The position numbers were made by a program, and so were the translations under genes. This document shows, in pieces, positions 25,274 to 31,800 of a stretch of 64,000 bases of DNA. Every line of letters begins with the position of its first letter. Position 1 is the first letter of the stretch. Source of the stretch: CAJJDF01 sp965658995 (lineage in GTDB: Bacteria > Bacteroidota > Bacteroidia > Flavobacteriales_D > CAJJDF01); NCBI GenBank assembly GCA_965658995.1, contig CBFHVI010000012.1, forward strand, positions 1-64,000, read 5' to 3'. A model generated the notes under the pieces. The model saw only the letters and a program-made list of their open reading frames with translations. It searched no databases and had not been told where the DNA came from.

Positions 25274-26347
25274 ATGAATTTCTTTGATAAATACTTCGTT
25301 TTTAGTCATTCCGAGAAAAAAGGAATTCTTTTGTTCTTGATTATTATTTTTATTCTCAGCTTCATTTATTGGCTGATTCCTCGTTATTTTGTTCCGGAGC
25401 CTGCGGATTATTCTGAGGCGGTACTGAAACTGACTACCCAAGAAATATCAGAAGAACAGCCCATCAATCAGCTTTTTCGATTTAATCCAAATACCATTTC
25501 TAAAGATAGCTTAATGCTGCTCGGTTTTTCCTCTAAGCAAGCCTGGAATTTGGTCAATTTCAGGAAAAAAGTCAAGCCTTTTGAGTCCAAATCTGAATTG
25601 AAAAAGTTGTATGCAATGACTGATTCGCTTTACAGAGTCATACAGCATTACGTAGCTATTCCGAGAAACAAGAATGAAGTTGGTGCCATCCAGAGTCAAA
25701 AACGGCCAAACTTACCAGAACCTTTTTCTTTTAATCCCAATACTATTTCCGAAGATTCTTTGAGGCTTCTGGGATTGTCGGAAAAGTTAGTTAAAACTTG
25801 GATAAATTATCGGGAGAAGGTAGGGGATTTTACTACCAAGAACGAAGTGAAGAAGGTGTACGGACTTTCTGACCAAGAGTTCCAAAGATTATCCAATTTC
25901 ATTGAGTTGGACTTGAAAATAGAATCAACACAGAAGGAAGAGATAATCAGTACAATCGATCTTAACACTGCCAGCAAAGAAGAACTAATGACTGCAAAAG
26001 GAATAGGGAATGTGTTTTCGGACCGTATTATCGAACACAGAGAAAGAATTGGAGGATTTGTGTCAATAGATCAATTGAATGAAGTGTATTTGATCGATGA
26101 GGAGTGGCTTGTTCAATACCGACATCAATTCAAGGCAAATTCATCAAAAATTGTAAAATTAAACCTCAATACAATTGGATTTAAGGAGCTATTAAAACAT
26201 CCATATTTTTCTTATTCTCAGACTCGACTGATTATTAATTTCCGAGAACAACATGGGAAATTTACCTCGATCGAACAAATTAAGGAATTTAACTTGATAA
26301 AGCCTAAACATTATCGTAAAATTGCACCATATTTAACTATCGAATAA
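25274..26347 (+). CDS. Membrane-anchored helix-hairpin-helix protein
   Basis: A 357-residue protein with a single N-terminal membrane helix at about residues 16-36 (GILLFLIIIFILSFIYWLIP). Four helix-hairpin-helix units follow, the first two and the last with an F/L-N-P/L-N-T-I lead-in: FNPNTISKDSLMLLGFS, FNPNTISEDSLRLLGLS, IDLNTASKEELMTAKGIG and LNLNTIGFKELLKHPYFS. The third carries the clearest ComEA-like GIG hairpin. The topology puts the HhH array outside the inner membrane (inferred from the helix position). An interaction with DNA is plausible by analogy with ComEA but is not shown. It is followed by apt after 3 bp, so the two are probably co-transcribed. Confidence 0.8.
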   Translation: MNFFDKYFVFSHSEKKGILLFLIIIFILSFIYWLIPRYFVPEPADYSEAVLKLTTQEISEEQPINQLFRFNPNTISKDSLMLLGFSSKQAWNLVNFRKKVKPFESKSELKKLYAMTDSLYRVIQHYVAIPRNKNEVGAIQSQKRPNLPEPFSFNPNTISEDSLRLLGLSEKLVKTWINYREKVGDFTTKNEVKKVYGLSDQEFQRLSNFIELDLKIESTQKEEIISTIDLNTASKEELMTAKGIGNVFSDRIIEHRERIGGFVSIDQLNEVYLIDEEWLVQYRHQFKANSSKIVKLNLNTIGFKELLKHPYFSYSQTRLIINFREQHGKFTSIEQIKEFNLIKPKHYRKIAPYLTIE

Positions 26348-26350
26348 AAC

Positions 26351-26881
26351 TTGGAACTCTCGGAAAAAATAAAAAATACTGTACGAAATGTACCTGATTT
26401 TCCGAAGCCAGGAATTCACTTCAAGGACATTGCTCCTGTGGTTGAAAACCCGTCTTTATCGAGAGAGATTGTGCAAGAATTTGCCCGTCAATTAAGAGGA
26501 AAGAAAATCGATGCAATCGTTGGAGTGGAGAGCCGAGGATTTATTTATGGAATGCCATTAGCACTCGAGCTGAACATTCCGTTTGTTCTAGTCAGAAAAG
26601 TGGGGAAGTTACCTTTTGATAAGGTTCAGCATTCCTACGATCTAGAATATGGCAGCGCCACTGTTGAGATGCATGTGGACTCGATCAAGCCAAATTGGAA
26701 TGTGTTTATTCACGATGATTTATTGGCTACAGGAGGAACTGCAATAGCTGCCTCAGAGTTGGTAAAAACACAAGGAGGAAATGTAGCTGGTTTTGGATTT
26801 GTCATCGAGTTAAGTTTTTTGAAAGGAAAAGAAAGATTAGCCAGATACAGCGATAATATAATTAATTTAGTGAACTATTAA
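26351..26881 (+). CDS. apt: Adenine phosphoribosyltransferase
   Basis: A 176-residue type-I phosphoribosyltransferase that salvages adenine to AMP. Family features are VPDFPKPGIHFKDIAPV near the N-terminus, AIVGVESRGFIYGMPLALEL, RKVGKLPFDKVQHSYDLEYG, and the PRPP loop VFIHDDLLATGGTA (about 117-130). The start must be the TTG at 26351: residues just after it are conserved in Apt, no in-frame ATG exists before residue 63, and a stop lies upstream. A TTG start three bases after the previous stop suggests translational re-initiation within the operon. Confidence 0.94.
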   Translation: MELSEKIKNTVRNVPDFPKPGIHFKDIAPVVENPSLSREIVQEFARQLRGKKIDAIVGVESRGFIYGMPLALELNIPFVLVRKVGKLPFDKVQHSYDLEYGSATVEMHVDSIKPNWNVFIHDDLLATGGTAIAASELVKTQGGNVAGFGFVIELSFLKGKERLARYSDNIINLVNY

Positions 26882-26889
26882 ATAAGGAG

Positions 26890-28029
26890 ATGGATTTTAC
26901 AGAATCAGAAAACCAAAGAATGGTGAGAGAAATGGCAAGGGATTTTGCAGAAAGAGAAATTCGCCCGCATTTCATGGAATGGGATGAAACTCAGGAGTTT
27001 CCTGTGCCTTTGTTCAAAAAACTGGGCGAGCTTGGTTTGATGGGAATTTTTATTCCAGAGGAATACGGAGGTTCTGGAATGAATTACCATGATTACATCA
27101 CTGCTATTGTTGAGATTTCGAAAGTGTGTGGTTCAATTGGATTGTCGGTTGCAGCTCACAATTCATTATGCACTGGTCATATTTATTACAACGGAAGTGA
27201 GGAGCAAAAAAAGAAATACTTACCAAAATTGGCTTCGGCAGAATGGATAGGAGCTTGGGGATTGACCGAAACTGGAACGGGTTCGGATGCTGGGGGAATG
27301 AATACTACTGCCGTGAAAGATGGGGACTATTGGGTGATCAACGGATCCAAAAACTTTATTACTCACGGAAAATCAGGAGATGTGGCCGTAGTAATTGTAC
27401 GAACTGGTGAAAAAGGAGATTCACACGGGATGAGTGCTTTTATCATAGAAAAAGGTACAGAAGGTTTTTCTGCAGGAAAGAAAGAAAACAAACTAGGAAT
27501 GAGAGCCTCTGAAACAACAGAACTTATCTTCAATAATTGCAGAGTGCATAAAGACCAAATGATAGGAGAAGAGGGGTCTGGGTTTATTCAAGCGATGAAA
27601 GTACTGGATGGAGGAAGAATCTCGATAGGGGCACTGTCTCTGGGTATCGCAAAAGGTGCTTATGAAGCGGCCTTGAAATATTCTAACGAAAGAGAGCAGT
27701 TTGGAAAACCAATCTCTCAATTCCAAGCAATTGCATTCAAATTGGCGGATATGGCTACTAAAATTGAAGCAGCAGACTTGCTTTTGGCGAAAGCGGCAGA
27801 CTTAAAAAATCGTGGAGAAAAATTGGTTACCGAATCAGCTATGGCAAAGATGTATTCTTCCGAAATAGCTTGCGAAATTTGTAATGACGCAGTCCAGATT
27901 TTTGGAGGGTATGGATACACCAAAGATTTTCCAGTAGAAAAATTCTACAGAGATGTGAAGTTGTGTACCATAGGAGAGGGAACTACGCAAATTCAGCAAT
28001 TAGTAATTTCAAGAAATATCACAAAATAA
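26890..28029 (+). CDS. Acyl-CoA dehydrogenase
   Basis: A 379-residue flavoprotein of the short/medium-chain acyl-CoA dehydrogenase type. It catalyses alpha,beta-dehydrogenation of acyl-CoA using FAD. Visible are the N-terminal helical domain, the first flavin signature GAWGLTETGTGSDAGGM, INGSKNFITHGKSGDVAVVIV, the region RASETTELIFNNCRVHKDQMIGEEG (in two parts), and the C-terminal QIFGGYGYTKDFPVEKFYRD followed by CTIGEGTTQIQQLVI. The catalytic base is expected in the IGEGT loop (Glu). Chain length preference cannot be read. A GGAG stretch precedes the ATG at 26890, one of the few recognisable Shine-Dalgarno-like sites. Confidence 0.94.
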   Translation: MDFTESENQRMVREMARDFAEREIRPHFMEWDETQEFPVPLFKKLGELGLMGIFIPEEYGGSGMNYHDYITAIVEISKVCGSIGLSVAAHNSLCTGHIYYNGSEEQKKKYLPKLASAEWIGAWGLTETGTGSDAGGMNTTAVKDGDYWVINGSKNFITHGKSGDVAVVIVRTGEKGDSHGMSAFIIEKGTEGFSAGKKENKLGMRASETTELIFNNCRVHKDQMIGEEGSGFIQAMKVLDGGRISIGALSLGIAKGAYEAALKYSNEREQFGKPISQFQAIAFKLADMATKIEAADLLLAKAADLKNRGEKLVTESAMAKMYSSEIACEICNDAVQIFGGYGYTKDFPVEKFYRDVKLCTIGEGTTQIQQLVISRNITK

Positions 28030-28078
28030 TTAATTTCAATTTTCAGAAAAAAAAAGTAAACAAATTGTAGTTAATAAT

Positions 28079-28110
28079 GTTGTGTAACAAAAATGTTATA
28101 TATACATTTG
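28079..28110 (+). promoter_or_regulatory. Bacteroidota promoter GTTG-N20-TACATTTG before rpsU
   Basis: GTTG at 28079-28082, a 20-bp spacer and TACATTTG at 28103-28110 give a near-perfect promoter, 22 bp before the rpsU ATG. Confidence 0.75.
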
Positions 28111-28132
28111 CAATCCAAATTAAACAGAAGAT

Positions 28133-28324
28133 ATGTTAATAGTACAAGTAAAAGAAGGAGAAAACATTGAAAGAGCGTTAAAACGTTACAAGAAGAAGTA
28201 TGACAAAACTAAAGTTGTAAGACAACTTAGAAGTAGAAAGGAATACATCAAGCCTTCTGTTGCCAATAGAAAAATAAGATTGAAGGCAGCTTACATTGAA
28301 AACAAATTTAGAGACGAAAACTAG
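28133..28324 (+). CDS. rpsU: 30S ribosomal protein bS21
   Basis: A 63-residue basic protein of the small ribosomal subunit, matching bS21: MLIVQVKEGENIERALKRYK, then the KKKYDKTKVVRQLRSRK segment and an EYIKPSVANRKIR region. In Bacteroidota bS21 helps hold the 16S 3' end, and its presence fits the group's weak use of Shine-Dalgarno pairing (family knowledge). It is monocistronic: it has its own promoter and a terminator starts 30 bp after the stop. Confidence 0.96.
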   Translation: MLIVQVKEGENIERALKRYKKKYDKTKVVRQLRSRKEYIKPSVANRKIRLKAAYIENKFRDEN

Positions 28325-28353
28325 AAACTAGTTTTTATCTTCTTTACAGCATA

Positions 28354-28388
28354 AAACCATTGGCTTCCTTCAAGTCAATGGTTTTTTT
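28354..28388 (+). terminator. Rho-independent terminator after rpsU
   Basis: A 9-bp stem AAACCATTG (28354-28362) pairs with CAATGGTTT (28376-28384), followed by a T-run to 28388. Confidence 0.85.
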
Positions 28389-28394
28389 ATTGCT

Positions 28395-28413
28395 TAATTT
28401 TGCCTTAATTTTG
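28395..28413 (+). promoter_or_regulatory. Two tandem TAATTTTG -7 elements
   Basis: TAATTTTG occurs at 28395-28402 and again at 28406-28413, 11 bp apart, just before the ATG at 28419. Either could serve the NadR-like gene; the nearer would give an almost leaderless mRNA. Confidence 0.45.
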
Positions 28414-28418
28414 ATTCA

Positions 28419-28916
28419 ATGAATTACGTAATTACTGGTCCGGAATCAACAGGAAAAACTACCCTTTCACAATTGCTCGCCAAGAACTTTAGGTTGACCT
28501 ATACGGCTGAGTATGCTCGAGAGTTTCTGGAGCGCCTCGGTCGCAACTATGTCTATTCCGATTTGTTGACAATAGCAAAAGAACAATTCAGAAGGCAGGA
28601 AGAAGCCAAAAAGACCGGGAATGAGAATTGTTTTGATACCGATTTATTGACCATAAAAATATGGAGCGAAGTGAAGTTCGGACAATGCGATCCTTGGATA
28701 CACAATCACCTTTTGGCCAATAAGGATTTTCTGTACGTGTTGTGTTACCCAGATTTTCCGTGGCAGCCAGACGCACTTCGCGAAAATCCGGAGAATCAAC
28801 TTGAGCTATACGAACTCTACAAGGCCCAACTAGAAAAGCTTAACCTTACTTATATAGTCGTAAAGGGAAGTGTTCGTGAAAGACTGGAGGCAGTTACTTC
28901 TCTTTATACTCAATAA
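28419..28916 (+). CDS. NadR-like ATPase (ribosylnicotinamide kinase-type domain)
   Basis: A 165-residue P-loop protein. Walker A is ITGPESTGKTTLS (residues 5-17). TAEYAREFLERLGRNY and FDTDLLTIKIWSEVKFG are the conserved substrate-side blocks of the ribosylnicotinamide-kinase domain of NadR, and YPDFPWQPDALREN is the lid region. E. coli NadR also has NMN adenylyltransferase and DNA-binding parts; this protein has only the kinase-like domain. It probably phosphorylates nicotinamide riboside, or a similar small metabolite, for NAD salvage. The gene is convergent with the FAD dehydrogenase; their coding ends overlap by 23 bp. Confidence 0.78.
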   Translation: MNYVITGPESTGKTTLSQLLAKNFRLTYTAEYAREFLERLGRNYVYSDLLTIAKEQFRRQEEAKKTGNENCFDTDLLTIKIWSEVKFGQCDPWIHNHLLANKDFLYVLCYPDFPWQPDALRENPENQLELYELYKAQLEKLNLTYIVVKGSVRERLEAVTSLYTQ

Positions 28917-30447
28917 TTTTTTCAATACATTTTTGCCCGTCAATGGCAGCGGAAACGATTCCGCCAGCATATCCAGCACCTTCCGCGCAGGGATACAATC
29001 CTTTTAGTTCGATATGTTCAAATGTCTCTCTATCTCTCGGTATTCGAACCGGGGAAGAGGTTCTGGATTCGGGAGCATGAAGAACCGCTTCGTTGGTAAG
29101 AAACCCCTTCATTTTTGATTCAAATTCTAGAAATGCTTTTCGTAAGTTTCTAATAACAAAATCAGGTAACACTTCTTTTAATTCAACGGAGGTAATTCCC
29201 GGTATATAGCTAGATGCCGGTAGATCTATTGATTTTCTGTCTTGCATAAAATCCACCAATCGCTGAGCCGGAACAGCTTGAGTTTTTCCTGCTACTTCCC
29301 AGCATTTCTTTTCAATTTTTTCTTGAAACTTGAGTCCCTTTAATGCTCCTTCGTGCGCAAAATCACTCACGTCACTTTCTTTTACTTCTGTCACGATTCC
29401 TGAATTGGCAAAAGGATTATTTCGTTTGCTAGGTGACCATCCATTTGTCACTACTTCTCCTGGTGAGGTGGCGCAAGGTGCTACTATTCCTCCTGGGCAC
29501 ATGCAAAAAGAAAATACCCCACGTTCTTTTGTGTTGCAAACCAATTGATAAGAAGAGGGTGGTAAAAATTCTCCTCGTTCTTCTGTTTTGTATTGAATTT
29601 TATCAATCATATTCTGTGGGTGCTCCACTCTTACTCCCAATGCAAAGGGTTTAAATTCAATAGCCACCTTTTTTCTCTCCAATAAATAGTATATGTCTCT
29701 GGCAGAATGTCCTGTTGCAAGAATGATTTTTTTGGCTTGTATCACACGAGAGTCATTGATTTCGATTCCCTCAACCGCTCCATTCTTTATTAAAAGGTCA
29801 GTCATTTTACTCTCAAAATGAACTTCGCCTCCATGGGCAATAATTGCTTCACGCATTGCGACAATTATTTGAGGAAGTTTGTTGGTGCCAATATGGGGAT
29901 GCGTGTCTGCTAATATATCTGTATCAGCTCCAAAAGCAACCAAAGTTTCTAGAATCTTCTTTACATCTCCTCTTTTTTTAGATCTTGTATACAATTTTCC
30001 GTCCGAGTATGTACCAGCCCCACCTTCACCAAAACAATAGTTTGATTCGGGGTTTACGATATGTTCTTTATTGATTGCCGCTAAATCTCTTCTTCTGTTT
30101 TTTACATCTTTGCCTCTGTCTACTATGATGGGTTTTAATCCTAGTTCAAGTGCCCTAATACCAGCAAACAATCCTGCTGGACCTGCACCTACAATGACTA
30201 CTTGGTCCCCCAATTCTCCTTGGAAATACTCTGGTTCGAAATTATTTTTAGGAGCTTTTTCGTCAATAAAAATAAGAAGCCGTAATCGAAAAAAGGGTTT
30301 CGCTCTTCGGGCGTCAATCGATCTTTTCACAACACGAACCGTTTTGATTCTATCAATTTTTATTTTTAATGTGGAAGCACTTATTCTTTTGATGCTTTCA
30401 ATATTGTTTTTGTGAGGAGCAACCGTAATTTCTATTTCTTTTTGCAT
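28894..30447 (-). CDS. FAD-dependent dehydrogenase (COG2509-like)
   Basis: A 517-residue flavoprotein. An N-terminal part of about 85 residues (IKIDRIKTVRVVKRSIDARR) precedes the Rossmann loop VVIVGAGPAGLFAGIRALELG (about residues 88-108, given here in part). A glycine-rich segment YCFGEGGAGTYSDGKLYTR and CMCPGGIVAPCATSPGEVV are characteristic of this uncharacterised family, and the C-terminal FAD motif is GAGYAGGIVSAAIDG. E. coli and Bacteroidota homologues have no established substrate. The ATG is at 30447. Location is cytoplasmic. It is divergent from rpe. Confidence 0.82.
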   Translation of the reverse strand: MQKEIEITVAPHKNNIESIKRISASTLKIKIDRIKTVRVVKRSIDARRAKPFFRLRLLIFIDEKAPKNNFEPEYFQGELGDQVVIVGAGPAGLFAGIRALELGLKPIIVDRGKDVKNRRRDLAAINKEHIVNPESNYCFGEGGAGTYSDGKLYTRSKKRGDVKKILETLVAFGADTDILADTHPHIGTNKLPQIIVAMREAIIAHGGEVHFESKMTDLLIKNGAVEGIEINDSRVIQAKKIILATGHSARDIYYLLERKKVAIEFKPFALGVRVEHPQNMIDKIQYKTEERGEFLPPSSYQLVCNTKERGVFSFCMCPGGIVAPCATSPGEVVTNGWSPSKRNNPFANSGIVTEVKESDVSDFAHEGALKGLKFQEKIEKKCWEVAGKTQAVPAQRLVDFMQDRKSIDLPASSYIPGITSVELKEVLPDFVIRNLRKAFLEFESKMKGFLTNEAVLHAPESRTSSPVRIPRDRETFEHIELKGLYPCAEGAGYAGGIVSAAIDGQKCIEKIIEYKEK

Positions 30448-30469
30448 AGCTTAGTCAGTGTATTTTGAT

Positions 30470-30477
30470 TACTTTTG
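30470..30477 (+). promoter_or_regulatory. Bacteroidota -7 element (TACTTTTG) before rpe
   Basis: TACTTTTG fits TAnnTTTG and lies 76 bp upstream of the rpe ATG, leaving a leader of about 70 nt that contains a short in-frame ATG (30479). Confidence 0.4.
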
Positions 30478-30553
30478 TATGGAATTAAACAAAGGTAATT
30501 CTAATCTTTACAATAGCAGGCGAATTACCTACTTATTACAAAACAGAAATAGA

Positions 30554-31204
30554 ATGTCACATTTAATTGCCCCTTCAATTTTAGCCGCAGATTTTGGAAA
30601 TTTACAATCTGAGGTAGAAATGGTCAACAAAAGCAAAGCTCAGTGGTTTCACATTGATATCATGGATGGAGTGTTTGTACCAAATATTTCATTTGGTTTT
30701 CCGGTGTTAAAACAAATTCAAAAACATGCCAAAAAGCCACTCGATGTTCATTTAATGATTGTAAATCCCGATCAGTTTATTCAGAAATTTGCTGATCATG
30801 GTGCAGAGATCCTTACAGTCCATATTGAAGCTTGTGATCATTTGCATCGCACCGTTCAGGCTATTCATTCGGCAGGAATGAAGGCAGGTGTCGCTCTTAA
30901 TCCACACACAAATATTTCTTTGCTCGAAGATATTATTGCTGACATTGATTTAGTATGCTTGATGTCAGTAAATCCAGGGTTTGGAGGTCAAAAGTTTATT
31001 GAAAATACGTACAACAAAGTAAAGAAATTAAAAAAGTTAATCTCAGACTCTAATTCAAATGCGCTGATTGAAATTGACGGGGGCGTGAATGCCGAAACTG
31101 CACCTAAACTGATAGAAGCTGGAGCGGATGTATTGGTAGCAGGGAGTTATGTATTTAGAGCAAAAGATCCAGTTGCTACTATTTCTAATCTCGTAGAGTT
31201 GTAA
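30554..31204 (+). CDS. rpe: Ribulose-phosphate 3-epimerase
   Basis: A 216-residue TIM-barrel enzyme interconverting ribulose 5-phosphate and xylulose 5-phosphate. Family marks are LIAPSILAADFGNLQSEV, WFHIDIMDGVFVPNISFG (metal His and Asp), KPLDVHLMIVNPD, CLMSVNPGFGGQKFI and LIEIDGGVNAETAPKL, with the final phosphate site VAGSYVFRAKD. The ATG at 30554 gives the standard N-terminus; ATGs at 30458 and 30479 extend it with a non-conserved tail that follows or overlaps the promoter. The length is typical. Confidence 0.95.
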   Translation: MSHLIAPSILAADFGNLQSEVEMVNKSKAQWFHIDIMDGVFVPNISFGFPVLKQIQKHAKKPLDVHLMIVNPDQFIQKFADHGAEILTVHIEACDHLHRTVQAIHSAGMKAGVALNPHTNISLLEDIIADIDLVCLMSVNPGFGGQKFIENTYNKVKKLKKLISDSNSNALIEIDGGVNAETAPKLIEAGADVLVAGSYVFRAKDPVATISNLVEL

Positions 31205-31268
31205 TAGGGTTTTTAGAAAAAGAGGATTCGGATTTCGTTTTGTTTTTTTTCTTAACTTTATCTTCGTT

Positions 31269-31727
31269 ATGATAAGAAATTCCTACATATTAAAAACACT
31301 TTCTTTGTTTTTGTCATTTTGGATGTTGACAGCAAGCACTGGGCTTTCTGTTGATTTTCATTATTGCGAAGGAAAAATTGTTGATTGGAGTATTTCAGGG
31401 TCAGAATTAATTTGCGAACACGAAAAATTTGATGTTCAAGAAGATTCTTGTTGTAAGGCAACTCACAGCAGGGTATGTGATTCGCAAACTACCGAAATAA
31501 ATCAAAGTGATTGTTGTAAATCGGGCGAGGCGGAAATGAACGTAAGCCATAATTTCAATCTAGCAAATGCAGAGCTAGATCTGGCAATTCCCTTGCTTGT
31601 GTCGTATCCTTTTCAGGTGAGTGTGGTCGATTTCAATATCGGTGAACACCCTGTTAATTGTGATCAAGAAGTGCCGCCAACCCCTAAACTACGGCATCTA
31701 GCTTTGATTCAATCCTTTCTCCTGTGA
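31269..31727 (+). CDS. HYC_CC_PP family exported protein
   Basis: A 152-residue protein with a signal peptide (about residues 1-26, TLSLFLSFWMLTASTGLSV). Its family signature is complete: the HYC motif (DFHYCEGKIVDW), two CC pairs (DSCCKA and SDCCKSG) and a proline pair near the C-terminus (EVPPTPKLRHL). The family is Bacteroidota-specific and named for these motifs. The six-plus cysteines suggest metal binding or disulfides. The next gene, 73 bp downstream, is a TonB receptor with a heavy-metal domain, so a role in copper or related metal handling is likely (inference). A near-consensus TAACTTTA lies upstream at 31253-31260. Confidence 0.8.
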   Translation: MIRNSYILKTLSLFLSFWMLTASTGLSVDFHYCEGKIVDWSISGSELICEHEKFDVQEDSCCKATHSRVCDSQTTEINQSDCCKSGEAEMNVSHNFNLANAELDLAIPLLVSYPFQVSVVDFNIGEHPVNCDQEVPPTPKLRHLALIQSFLL

Positions 31728-31800
31728 TTTTTTAAGAAAAAGCTTTCGGACAGCGAAAGCCACGAAGTTTATCAAAACATTCAACTTATAAAATCAACTT

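Noticed and set aside
29330..30415. Plus-strand frames of 72-114 codons opposite the FAD dehydrogenase
   Set aside because: They are antisense to a clearly conserved gene and have no signal of their own.
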